Source of the DNA: Bacteroidaceae bacterium
GTDB taxonomy: Bacteria > Bacteroidota > Bacteroidia > Bacteroidales > Bacteroidaceae
Direction: 5' to 3'
Assembly: GCA_024682035.1 (NCBI GenBank)
Contig: JAIKZS010000173.1
Coordinates: 1-64,000 of the forward strand
DNA: 64,000 nt
In this document: one piece after another, positions 50,162 through 59,758 of the stretch
Layout: each line of letters begins with the position of its first letter
Position numbering within the stretch: position 1 is the stretch's first letter
The notes under the pieces: model-generated
Database searches by the model: none
The model's input: only the letters and a program-made list of their open reading frames with translations
Told to the model about the DNA's origin: nothing
Translations under genes and position numbers: made by a program

Positions 50162-51373
50162 ATGAAATTTGAGGATCTTGACTTACATGATGACGTGCTT
50201 GACGCACTTTGGGATATGCATTTTGAAGACTGTACCCCTATACAGGAGCAAGCTATACCTGTTTTGCTGGAAGGACGTGACCTGATTGGAGTAGCCCAAA
50301 CTGGTACTGGTAAGACTGCTGCTTATTTGTTACCGGTACTCGACAAATTGGCAACAGGACAATTACCTAAAGATGCTATACATTGCATTATCATGGCCCC
50401 TACCCGTGAATTAGCCCAACAAATTGACCAACAGATGCAAGGTTTCTCATATTACATGGATAATGTGAGCAGTGTGCCTATATATGGAGGTGGTGATGGA
50501 GTTATTTTTGAGCAACAGAAACGTGGATTAACAATGGGTACAGATGTTGTAATTGCTACACCTGGCCGACTTTTGGCTCACTTAAGCTTAGGATATGTTG
50601 ATCTTTCGAAAGTAAGCTTCTTTATTCTTGACGAGGCTGACCGCATGCTTGACATGGGTTTTTATGATGATATCATGCAAATTGTAAGTTTTCTGCCTAA
50701 TTATAGACAAACAATTATGTTTTCGGCTACTATGCCTGAAAAGATACAATTGCTGGCACAGAAAATCCTTTCTGACCCTATTGAAATAAAGATTGCCGTA
50801 TCAAAGCCTGCCGAGAAAATAATTCAAGCAGCCTACATATGTCATGAGCCCCAAAAAATAGGTATTATATTAAATCTCTTTCAAGACGCTAAACCAGAGC
50901 GAGTCATTATCTTCGCTTCAAAAAAAATCAAAGTAAGAGAATTAGCTGCAGCATTGAAGAAAAAAGGATTCAATGCTGATGCTATGCATTCTGAGCTAGA
51001 ACAATCGCAGCGTGAAGATGTTATGTACCGTTTCAAGGCAGGCAAAATAGACATACTTGTTGCAACAGACATCCTTTCCAGGGGCATTGATGTTGATGAC
51101 ATTCGCTTAGTTATCAATTATGATGTTCCATACGATTGTGAAGACTACGTGCATCGTGTAGGTCGAACCGCACGTGCTAATAATGACGGACTAGCCATTA
51201 CTTTTGTCAACGATGATCAACAGACAGAATTCAAAAAAATTGAAGATTTCATCGGAAAAGATGTATACAAAATTCCCGTTCCAGAGGAATTAGGCGAAAC
51301 TCCAGCATACAATCCTAAGAGAAAGACTCGTAAACCTGTAAATAAAAAAACAAGCAAGAAGAAGAAAGCTTAA
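50162..51373 (+). CDS. DEAD-box RNA helicase
   Basis: AQTGTGKTAAYLLP; LDEADRMLDMGF; SATMP; HRVGRTAR. Confidence 0.95.
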   Translation: MKFEDLDLHDDVLDALWDMHFEDCTPIQEQAIPVLLEGRDLIGVAQTGTGKTAAYLLPVLDKLATGQLPKDAIHCIIMAPTRELAQQIDQQMQGFSYYMDNVSSVPIYGGGDGVIFEQQKRGLTMGTDVVIATPGRLLAHLSLGYVDLSKVSFFILDEADRMLDMGFYDDIMQIVSFLPNYRQTIMFSATMPEKIQLLAQKILSDPIEIKIAVSKPAEKIIQAAYICHEPQKIGIILNLFQDAKPERVIIFASKKIKVRELAAALKKKGFNADAMHSELEQSQREDVMYRFKAGKIDILVATDILSRGIDVDDIRLVINYDVPYDCEDYVHRVGRTARANNDGLAITFVNDDQQTEFKKIEDFIGKDVYKIPVPEELGETPAYNPKRKTRKPVNKKTSKKKKA

Positions 51374-51379
51374 TCAACA

Positions 51380-52177
51380 TTACTCTTCATCAATCTGAAT
51401 ATCTCCCTTGGGAGAAATAATCAGATGAATGTGGTGAGAAACAGGACTATCAGGAACTGTCAAGATAGCCTGATAATGATAACCACTATCATCAACGCCA
51501 GAAAAATCCATATCTGATAGTACACTAACAGCCAGTTCTTCTTCGGCCACATTATCTTTGAAAAAAAACTTATCTATATCTCTGCCAAAAATCTCTTGTG
51601 CTCCATCATAGACACAAATATGTATAATGTTGTCGTAATAAACTCTCTCTATCCCAATGCCAATCTCATCATAAGATGTACGGACTACCTTATATTGAGT
51701 AGGATTAATAAATACATAGCCTCTAAAACGAGTACCATTATATACAATTACACTGTCTTTTTCTACATATTCTTGAATTACTTCTTCTTTTTCAACTTCT
51801 TGAGGTAAATCAAAAGCCAATTTGTCATCTTCATAATCTGAACGATGCAATTTCATGAGTCCATAAGTACCAGATTTTATCCAGAATATATTTTCACCTT
51901 GGCGCTCTATTTTATATGCCAAAGTGTCAATACCCATCAAATATAAAGAATCTTGAATAATCTTGAATGTCAAATGTTTAGCATTCTCATCAACATATCT
52001 CAAGGTGTCACCAGATACCATAAAAAGAGGGAAATCGTTGGAATCATCAATCCAAACACCTTGTAAAAGCTCCTTTGCTACCTTATCTTCGGGTATTCGT
52101 TCCAACCTATTAGCTCCCCCATTACATGCTACCAGGAAAAACACAACAAAAAAACAAACGTTTTTAAAGATTCTCAT
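51380..52177 (-). CDS. Lipoprotein of unknown function (DUF4738-like)
   Basis: Lipobox FFLVACNGG; family assignment from memory. Confidence 0.5.
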   Translation of the reverse strand: MRIFKNVCFFVVFFLVACNGGANRLERIPEDKVAKELLQGVWIDDSNDFPLFMVSGDTLRYVDENAKHLTFKIIQDSLYLMGIDTLAYKIERQGENIFWIKSGTYGLMKLHRSDYEDDKLAFDLPQEVEKEEVIQEYVEKDSVIVYNGTRFRGYVFINPTQYKVVRTSYDEIGIGIERVYYDNIIHICVYDGAQEIFGRDIDKFFFKDNVAEEELAVSVLSDMDFSGVDDSGYHYQAILTVPDSPVSHHIHLIISPKGDIQIDEE

Positions 52178-52259
52178 TCAGCACAATTATAAATAAAACA
52201 TGCAAAATTAAAATTTTTTTTGGGTTTAATAAAATCTTTTCGTAACTTCGCAGTAATAA

Positions 52260-53300
52260 ATGAATGAATTGGCCAAACATATTGCCGCGTTGTTACTGGA
52301 GAATGATTGCGTAATCATCCCAGGTTTTGGTGGTTTCATTGCTCACTACATTCCAGCACAGTTGGTGGAAAAAGATAATCTTTTTTTACCACCTATGCGA
52401 GTAGTTGGTTTTAACCCCCAATTACGCATTAACGATGGGTTATTGGCTCAATCATACATGTCGGTTTATGGCTCATCCTTCCCTGAAGCTGAGAGAATAA
52501 TTCATCAACAATCAGAAGAACTGATTTCCACTTTACATGAAAGCGGATCCATGGAGTTAGAAAATGTTGGTGAACTACGTTATGACATTCATGGGAAATA
52601 TGAATTTACGCCATTTGATGATCGCATTGCTACACCTGTATTTTGGGGATTGGACAGCTTTAAAATAGAACCCCCATCTGCAATCAAAAGTGTACAACCA
52701 GAAATTATTATTGCACCCAATCATAATAATATCGAACAGAGTGCTAAGATAGTAGATTTCAGCAAATACATCCAAAATGTAGCAGCGATAGTAGCAGTTA
52801 TCATCTTAGTAATAGGCTCTTTCTTCATTGCCTCACCTATTGAGAATACCGAGGTATATAACAATGAAGCAAGTATGCTGCCCAAAGAGATGTTAAAACA
52901 ATCACTGAACATGAGTTCTATTGTCAAACATCAAGCATCTCCAGAACCTAAGACTACCAATACAGAAAATCAGAAAAGTGAAAATACAACAAAGGTAACA
53001 GAAACACCTTCAGTTACCTCGACATCCACAACAAGCACTTCTTCCATTAAAGCTGAAACACCAGTAAAAGTGAAGAAGTTATATAATGTTATTGTGGCAA
53101 GCGTGGGAAATGCAGAAATTGCACAAAAAGAAGTACAACACCTCATTGAACAAGGTTATCCTAAAGCAAAAGCTATCATAGGCAATGGCAAGGCTCGCGT
53201 AAGCGTAGATTCATATGAAAAAGAAATTGACGCATATCGTGCAATTCATCAATTCCAAGAAAAAGGATTATTCAATGCAGCCTGGGTTCTCAGAGATTGA
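52260..53300 (+). CDS. HU-CCDC81-like and SPOR domain protein
   Basis: N-terminal LAKHIAALLLENDCVIIPGFGGFIAHY; single TM; C-terminal SPOR-like YNVIVASVGNAEIAQKEVQHLIEQGYPKAK. Confidence 0.8.
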   Translation: MNELAKHIAALLLENDCVIIPGFGGFIAHYIPAQLVEKDNLFLPPMRVVGFNPQLRINDGLLAQSYMSVYGSSFPEAERIIHQQSEELISTLHESGSMELENVGELRYDIHGKYEFTPFDDRIATPVFWGLDSFKIEPPSAIKSVQPEIIIAPNHNNIEQSAKIVDFSKYIQNVAAIVAVIILVIGSFFIASPIENTEVYNNEASMLPKEMLKQSLNMSSIVKHQASPEPKTTNTENQKSENTTKVTETPSVTSTSTTSTSSIKAETPVKVKKLYNVIVASVGNAEIAQKEVQHLIEQGYPKAKAIIGNGKARVSVDSYEKEIDAYRAIHQFQEKGLFNAAWVLRD

Positions 53301-53516
53301 TTTATTTCACTCCAATTGCAGCATAAAATACTAATTTTCATCAAATTAGACACCGCAAATTGTCCAAGAATTCTCACATTAAATGGTAAAATGAAAGCTG
53401 AATCATGTTATTGAACATATTTTTGCGTTTTTAGTAAAAATTTTTCATGGTTTCCATGGTTTATCTTAAATAATATATTATCTTTGCCATATCAAAAACT
53501 TATAAATTAATATGTT

Positions 53517-53867
53517 ATGTTAGACGTCGATAAATTTTTAAAACAGAATGGGATGAACAAAAGCCAGTTGGCCAAAAAAGCTGGATTAAAACAGGCAAAT
53601 TTGTATGCTGGACTGCGCAATCCTACTTTACAAACACTACAAAAGATAGCCAACGCGCTCAATGTCACTCCTGCCGAATTATTGGCAGCACAAGAAACTG
53701 ATAAAGTTAAGAAACGTGTTAATAAGTATTCTCGCGTTAAGCTAAATGCCATTATCATTTGCAATGGAGAGCACTACGAACCATCTAACCTGCAAGAATT
53801 ATTAACCGTTAGTAAAACATTAAAAAACAGGCATGCGGAAGTAGATGCAAAAACTGAAGAAAATTAA
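53517..53867 (+). CDS. Helix-turn-helix XRE-family regulator
   Basis: LKQNGMNKSQLAKKAGLKQANLYAGLRNPTLQTLQKIANALNVTPAELL. Confidence 0.85.
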   Translation: MLDVDKFLKQNGMNKSQLAKKAGLKQANLYAGLRNPTLQTLQKIANALNVTPAELLAAQETDKVKKRVNKYSRVKLNAIIICNGEHYEPSNLQELLTVSKTLKNRHAEVDAKTEEN

Positions 53868-53910
53868 GGAATAGTTAACGAACCATGAGCTCACTCTTAG
53901 ATAAGATAAG

Positions 53911-55257
53911 TCAACTTTTCTTATTTTCCAGTTTTCTTAACACATTTCCACAAAGTGGTATAGCCAGCAAGAACGACAGTAAATCTGCTATTGCTTGAGT
54001 GGCTTCAACCCCTTTTATACCAAATAGTTGAGGTATTATTAAGATAGTAGGAATAAAGAAGATACCTTGACGTGCTGAAGATAATATGCTTGCTTCAATA
54101 GGTTTACGTATAGTTTGCATCATCATATTACTATACATAACTATTGCACCCAACGGATATGTAAGTAACTGCCAACGGAAAGCGGCAGCACCTATAGTTA
54201 TGACTTCAACATCATCACGGAACAAAGCCACTATTTCTTCTGCAAAGATTAAGCCAAATACAGCCACAACAGATAAAAAAACAGTTCCAACTTTTACACA
54301 AAACCAAAATCCCTCACGCACACGGTCATACAAACCTGCCCCATAGCTGAATCCACACAAAGGTTGAAATCCTTGTCCATAACCAATCAGTACAGAGTTG
54401 ATAAAAAACGACATGCGATTTACGATTGACATACCTGCAATACCTGCATCCCCACCCCAGGTTCCTGCAGCATAATTCAACATGATCGTTGATACACTGC
54501 CCAAAGCTTGACGAGTGAGTGATGGAGCACCTCCGCTGATAATTTCAACCACAAAACTCCAAGAAGGATTAAACTCCTTCAGATGGATGCGTAAATTTCC
54601 CCCTCTAAATGTTTGAATGAGCTGAATAGTAAAAGCAATCATTTGAGAGACAACTGTTGCCAGCGCAGCGCCACTCACTCCCATGTTGAACGAAAAAATG
54701 AAAATCGGATCAAGCACAACATTCAACACAGCTCCGCTTACAATTCCGACCATTGCATACGATGCGTTTCCTTGCAATCGCATCTGATTATTGAGGGTGA
54801 TTTGTCCAGCCATAAAAGGGCCGCCACACAGAATAATCGACAAATACCGCTTAGTATATGGTAAAATTGTAGGAGTAGAGCCTAAAGCTAATGAAATAGG
54901 TTCCAAAAACAGCAATCCAACTATTCCCAGCATTGAAGCAAACAAGATAGAATACACAAAACCAGTAGCTGCCATTCTAGATGCAGCTTCACGATTCTTC
55001 GCTCCTAATTGTCTTGAAATAAAGTTGCCAGAGCCATGACCAAAGAAAAAGCCAACTGCCTGTATGAAAAACATAACAGAAAGCACAACTCCTACAGCTG
55101 CTGTTGATTGTGTATCCAGTTGTCCGACAAAGTATGTGTCAGTAATACTGTACAAACTAGTCACGAGCATACTAATAATAGTAGGCACAGCAAGCGTACT
55201 AATTGTTTTAGGCACACTCCCTGTAGTCAGCATCTCGTATCTGTCGTTTGATTTCAT
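53911..55257 (-). CDS. MATE family efflux transporter
   Basis: LAVPTIISMLVTSLYSITDTYFVGQL; 12-TM pattern. Confidence 0.92.
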   Translation of the reverse strand: MKSNDRYEMLTTGSVPKTISTLAVPTIISMLVTSLYSITDTYFVGQLDTQSTAAVGVVLSVMFFIQAVGFFFGHGSGNFISRQLGAKNREAASRMAATGFVYSILFASMLGIVGLLFLEPISLALGSTPTILPYTKRYLSIILCGGPFMAGQITLNNQMRLQGNASYAMVGIVSGAVLNVVLDPIFIFSFNMGVSGAALATVVSQMIAFTIQLIQTFRGGNLRIHLKEFNPSWSFVVEIISGGAPSLTRQALGSVSTIMLNYAAGTWGGDAGIAGMSIVNRMSFFINSVLIGYGQGFQPLCGFSYGAGLYDRVREGFWFCVKVGTVFLSVVAVFGLIFAEEIVALFRDDVEVITIGAAAFRWQLLTYPLGAIVMYSNMMMQTIRKPIEASILSSARQGIFFIPTILIIPQLFGIKGVEATQAIADLLSFLLAIPLCGNVLRKLENKKS

Positions 55258-55278
55258 TTTGTAGTAACCAATAGAGAT

Positions 55279-56274
55279 TTATTTAAGTGCTTCCACCAAA
55301 TCAGCTATAGTTGTATAAGTTGTTTTTTTATCTGCTTTATGAAGGATGAAACTATCTGCTAACACCTCAATTTCTTCTTCACCATCTGCTTTAACATCAC
55401 ATTGTATCCCTATGCGTTTCAATGCTTTAGAAACCATTAAAAATCTCACACCGCTACCACGCAAGCGTATCTTTCTGGTATAATCATTCTCTACCCTGAA
55501 CAATCCTATTTCTGGATCAAATACAATTCCCTTACGAGCAAAATAACTACCCAAACTATTATCCAGAGAAAGATCTTCAGGAGCTCCTATCCTTACCCCT
55601 CTCTGTTTGTCCATCAACCACAACTTATCGGCTATTTGCAAAGCCAATTCCAAATCGTGAGTTGAAAGGAAAATAGTTTTGTCAGTTTCTCTGCTCAACC
55701 TAAATAACAATTGCATCATCTCCACCTTACTAGGATAATCCAAGAAAGCTGTTGGTTCATCGAGATAAATTACAGGCGTTTCCTGTGCCAAAGCCTTAGC
55801 TATCATTACCTTCTGTCGTTCACCGTCACTAAGAGTCTGAATCATTCTATCTTGCAAATCTTCAATACCCACCAGTTGAATAGCATTTTTCACAACAACC
55901 TCATCCTCTTTAGTAAGGGTACCCCAAAAACCAGTATAAGGACTTCTTCCCAAGCCAACCAGTTCCAGCACTGTCATGTTACGTATGTCGGGCTTTTCCG
56001 TAAGTACAACACTAATAACGTGCGATAATTGCTTGTCTGTAAATCCACTAATTTCCTTGCCTTCTATAAAAATTTCACCCTCAAGTTTTGGTTGAAAAGC
56101 AGACAACGTACGTAGCAGCGTACTTTTTCCTACGCCATTAGCACCCAACAAACAGGTCAGTTCTCCACTAAAAATAGTAGCAGTAATGTTTTTCGCCACA
56201 ACTTTCACGTTATTTTTATGGGTATATCCAATCGAAAGGTTCTGTATCTTTATTGTTTCCTTCATAAGTTCCAC
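55279..56274 (-). CDS. ABC transporter ATP-binding protein, FecE/BtuD-like, with C-terminal extension
   Basis: LLGANGVGKSTLLRTL Walker A; LSDGERQKVMIAKALAQ signature; VIYLDEPTAFLD Walker B. Confidence 0.85.
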   Translation of the reverse strand: MELMKETIKIQNLSIGYTHKNNVKVVAKNITATIFSGELTCLLGANGVGKSTLLRTLSAFQPKLEGEIFIEGKEISGFTDKQLSHVISVVLTEKPDIRNMTVLELVGLGRSPYTGFWGTLTKEDEVVVKNAIQLVGIEDLQDRMIQTLSDGERQKVMIAKALAQETPVIYLDEPTAFLDYPSKVEMMQLLFRLSRETDKTIFLSTHDLELALQIADKLWLMDKQRGVRIGAPEDLSLDNSLGSYFARKGIVFDPEIGLFRVENDYTRKIRLRGSGVRFLMVSKALKRIGIQCDVKADGEEEIEVLADSFILHKADKKTTYTTIADLVEALK

Positions 56275-56487
56275 TCAGATTTTCAGCATACAAAATTCGA
56301 TAAAAATAGTTAGTTACACAAACTATTTAATACATTTTGACTAAATCAAGGTGAGATTTTACATTAAAAAGAAAAAAACAATAACTTTACCCTACTCGGC
56401 CTTATTCTGAAATGTTCAAATTTATTTGGCTTTTCACTCGCTTATTCGTAACTTTGCAATCAATATTTAAATAAAATTATTTGTGAG

Positions 56488-56880
56488 ATGAAAAAAATCA
56501 TGTTGTTATTAGCGATGCTGACAATATGCATCGGTTATGCAGCTGCACAAAATCAAGCTGACATTAAATTTGACAAGACTGAACATAATTTTGGTGCTTT
56601 CTCTCAGGGAAAAGGAACTGTTACCACGGTCTTTACCTTTACCAATGTAGGCAACGCCCCACTGGTTATCCATCAGGCAGTAGCTTCATGTGGATGCACT
56701 ATTCCAGAATACAGTAAAGAAGCTGTATTGCCCGGAAAGACTGGCAGTATCAAGGTAACATACGATGCACGCGACAAATATCCAGGACATTTTAAGAAAT
56801 CGGTTACCATCCGCACGAACGCAAAGACTGAAACCGTAAGACTTTTCATCGAAGGCGAAGTATTGGCTGACGTTAAATAA
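56488..56880 (+). CDS. DUF1573 exported protein
   Basis: FDKTEHNFGAFSQGKGTVTTVFTFTNVGNAPLVIHQAVASCGCTIPEY. Confidence 0.9.
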   Translation: MKKIMLLLAMLTICIGYAAAQNQADIKFDKTEHNFGAFSQGKGTVTTVFTFTNVGNAPLVIHQAVASCGCTIPEYSKEAVLPGKTGSIKVTYDARDKYPGHFKKSVTIRTNAKTETVRLFIEGEVLADVK

Positions 56881-56891
56881 ATTATATCAGC

Positions 56892-58880
56892 ATGAAAGAA
56901 GAAATACGTACCTCCCTGCCCGACAATGCCTATCGTGAGCTGAAACCAGGCGAGGTGTACAATCCATTATTAAGTCCCGACAAGACTTATGCCGAAGTCA
57001 ATGTTTGGTCAGTCATGTGGGGTTTACTCATGGCAGTATTGTTTTCTGCTGCCGCTGCCTATTTAGGTCTTCGTGTAGGACAGGTATTCGAAGCTGCTAT
57101 CCCTATTGCCATCATAGCCGTAGGTATTTCCAATGCAGCTAAACGAAAAAACGCATTAGGTGAAAATGTTATTATACAGTCCATCGGTGCTAGTTCTGGT
57201 GTAATAGTAGCCGGAGCTATTTTCACCCTGCCTGCATTATACATTTTACAGGAATTTTATCCTGAAGATATCACAGTCACTTTTACACAAGTATTTATTA
57301 GCAGCCTATTAGGTGGTTGCCTCGGCATTTTGTTCCTCATCCCTTTCAGAAAGTATTTTGTCAGTGAGATGCATGGTAAGTATCCTTTCCCTGAGGCAAC
57401 GGCTACCACACAGGTACTGGTTTCAGGCCAACAAGGCGGCAACCAAGCTAAACCATTGTTGATTGCAGGTATTGTGGGTGGTTTGTACGATTTCATTGTT
57501 TCCACCTTTGGATGGTGGAACGAGAATTTCACTACACGTGTAGTTGGTTTTGGCGAGACACTGGCCGACAAGGCCAAATTAGTATTCAAGGTAAATACTG
57601 GTGCCGCAGTCATGGGCTTAGGCTATATAGTAGGTTTAAAGTATGCCTCAATTATCTGTGCAGGTTCTCTGGCAGTATGGTGGATCATAGTCCCGGGCAT
57701 GTCGCTCATCTGGGGTGACAGCATTTTGAATCAGTGGAATCCCGCTATTACAACAGCCGTTGGCGAGATGTCACCAGAAGACATCTTCACCAACTACGCC
57801 AAGAGCATAGGCATCGGTGGCATTGCTATGGCAGGTATTATCGGTATCCTTAAATCTTGGGGCATTATTAAAAGTGCAGTTAGCCTGGCCGTAAAAGAAA
57901 TGGGTGGAAAATCCATTTCAGATGCAGCCACTCAACGTACCCAGCGCGACTTGCCAATGAAAGTAGTAGCAATTGGATCAATCATCACCATCATCCTAGT
58001 GCTATTGTTTTTCTATTTTGATGTGATGAAAGGCAATATACTCTTTACCATAGTAGCACTGTTGCTGGTTACAATCATTGCATTTCTGTTTACTACCGTT
58101 GCCGCTAATGCCATTGCTATCGTAGGCACCAATCCAGTTTCTGGTATGACACTCATGACACTGATTCTTGCTTCAGTAGTTATGGTAGCTGTAGGCTTAC
58201 GAGGTCCAGAAGGCATGGTAGCAGCTCTTGTAATGGGAGGAGTTGTGTGTACGGCTCTTTCTATGGCAGGTGGATTTGTAACCGACCTCAAGATTGGTTA
58301 TTGGATAGGTACCACCCCCGCTAAGCAAGAAGCTTGGAAATTTCTGGGAACCATTGTTTCTGCAGCTACAGTAGGTGGTGTGATGATTATTCTCAACAAA
58401 GCATACGGCTTTACAACCGGACAGCTAGCAGCTCCTCAAGCAAATGCTATGGCGGCTGTTATTGCACCACTGATGAGTGGCGTAGGTGCTCCCTGGTTAC
58501 TCTATGGCATTGGTGCGTTGCTGGCCATCATTCTTAATTGGTGCAAAATCCCAGCTCTTGCATTTGCTTTGGGTATGTTCATTCCTCTACAACTCAACAT
58601 TCCATTGGTTGTCGGTGGTGCCATCAACTGGTATGTAACTACCCGTAGCAAAGATGCTAAAGTTAATAAAACACGAGGAGAGAAAGGCACATTATTGGCA
58701 TCCGGCTTTATTGCTGGTGGCGCATTAATGGGCGTTGTAAGTGCTGGCATGCGTTTTGCCGACATCAACCTCACCAACGAAGCATGGCTGGCCAATCCAT
58801 TGTCAGAAGCAGCTTCTTTGCTGGCTTACATCCTGCTAATCTTATTCTTCATAAAATATACAATGAAAACTGATAAATAA
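56892..58880 (+). CDS. OPT family oligopeptide transporter
   Basis: Multi-TM; AAAYLGLRVGQVFEAAIPIAI; FPFPEATATTQVLVSG-like KYPFPEATATTQVL. Confidence 0.9.
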   Translation: MKEEIRTSLPDNAYRELKPGEVYNPLLSPDKTYAEVNVWSVMWGLLMAVLFSAAAAYLGLRVGQVFEAAIPIAIIAVGISNAAKRKNALGENVIIQSIGASSGVIVAGAIFTLPALYILQEFYPEDITVTFTQVFISSLLGGCLGILFLIPFRKYFVSEMHGKYPFPEATATTQVLVSGQQGGNQAKPLLIAGIVGGLYDFIVSTFGWWNENFTTRVVGFGETLADKAKLVFKVNTGAAVMGLGYIVGLKYASIICAGSLAVWWIIVPGMSLIWGDSILNQWNPAITTAVGEMSPEDIFTNYAKSIGIGGIAMAGIIGILKSWGIIKSAVSLAVKEMGGKSISDAATQRTQRDLPMKVVAIGSIITIILVLLFFYFDVMKGNILFTIVALLLVTIIAFLFTTVAANAIAIVGTNPVSGMTLMTLILASVVMVAVGLRGPEGMVAALVMGGVVCTALSMAGGFVTDLKIGYWIGTTPAKQEAWKFLGTIVSAATVGGVMIILNKAYGFTTGQLAAPQANAMAAVIAPLMSGVGAPWLLYGIGALLAIILNWCKIPALAFALGMFIPLQLNIPLVVGGAINWYVTTRSKDAKVNKTRGEKGTLLASGFIAGGALMGVVSAGMRFADINLTNEAWLANPLSEAASLLAYILLILFFIKYTMKTDK

Positions 58881-58891
58881 TTTATACATTT

Positions 58892-59695
58892 ATGATTTTA
58901 ATTAAAAAAAGACATTCACTAATTATTAGTGCCGTTATAGCAGCATTATTTTCAGCACAAGCTTATGCTCAGACACTGAGCAACCAAGTGCTTACCAATG
59001 CAGTGTCATTATTGGACGTACCTTACGTAGCCAATGTACTCGATCAGAGTGACACCGAGGAATTAGTATTAAACACAGACGAACTAGATTGCACCACCTT
59101 TGTTGAATATTCAATTGCTATGGCTTTAGCACCAATGAAGGAAAACAATTACAAAGATGAAGAAGCGTTTGCCAATTACGTACAAAAATTACGCTATCGC
59201 GATGGCAAGATTGACGGCTACACCTCTCGCCTGCATTATATGACAGAATGGGCAGAGAACGGCATCAAGGCCGGCATTTTGGAAGATATTACAAAAGCCA
59301 ACAGCCAATACACCATGCAAGTGCAAGCAGGCTATATGACAGCCCATCCTACCCAATACCGCCAGTTGGCCAACAATTCTCAAAATGTTCAGAAGATGAA
59401 AGAAATTGAGCAACGCATCAATGGCACCACAGTCAACTATATTCCTCAAAGCAATTTGCCTGCTCATGGTTTCGACTGGATTCATGATGGTGACATCATC
59501 ATGTTTACTACCAATGAGCCAGGTCTCGACATTGCCCACATGGGATTAGCTTTCAAAATTAATGGCAAGCTTACTTTGATGCATGCATCTTCAAAAGAAA
59601 AGAAAGTAGTTGTTTCTAAGTACACCATTAACAAGATGCTCGAAGACAATCCAAAATGGACAGGTATTCGTGTGTTACGTGTAGTGAAACAATAG
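58892..59695 (+). CDS. DUF1460 N-acetylmuramoyl-L-alanine amidase-like protein
   Basis: Signal peptide; TDELDCTTFVEYSIAMAL; LDIAHMGLAFKINGKLTLMHASSKEKKVV. Confidence 0.82.
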   Translation: MILIKKRHSLIISAVIAALFSAQAYAQTLSNQVLTNAVSLLDVPYVANVLDQSDTEELVLNTDELDCTTFVEYSIAMALAPMKENNYKDEEAFANYVQKLRYRDGKIDGYTSRLHYMTEWAENGIKAGILEDITKANSQYTMQVQAGYMTAHPTQYRQLANNSQNVQKMKEIEQRINGTTVNYIPQSNLPAHGFDWIHDGDIIMFTTNEPGLDIAHMGLAFKINGKLTLMHASSKEKKVVVSKYTINKMLEDNPKWTGIRVLRVVKQ

Positions 59696-59716
59696 AATAA
59701 ACCCCTGAAAAAAGAA

Positions 59717-59751
59717 AACACTCCGTTAGTTTCGATAACTATCGGAGTGTT
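59717..59751. terminator. Terminator between convergent DUF1460 and dnaB genes
   Basis: AACACTCCG/CGGAGTGTT stem then T7. Confidence 0.75.
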
Positions 59752-59758
59752 TTTTTAT

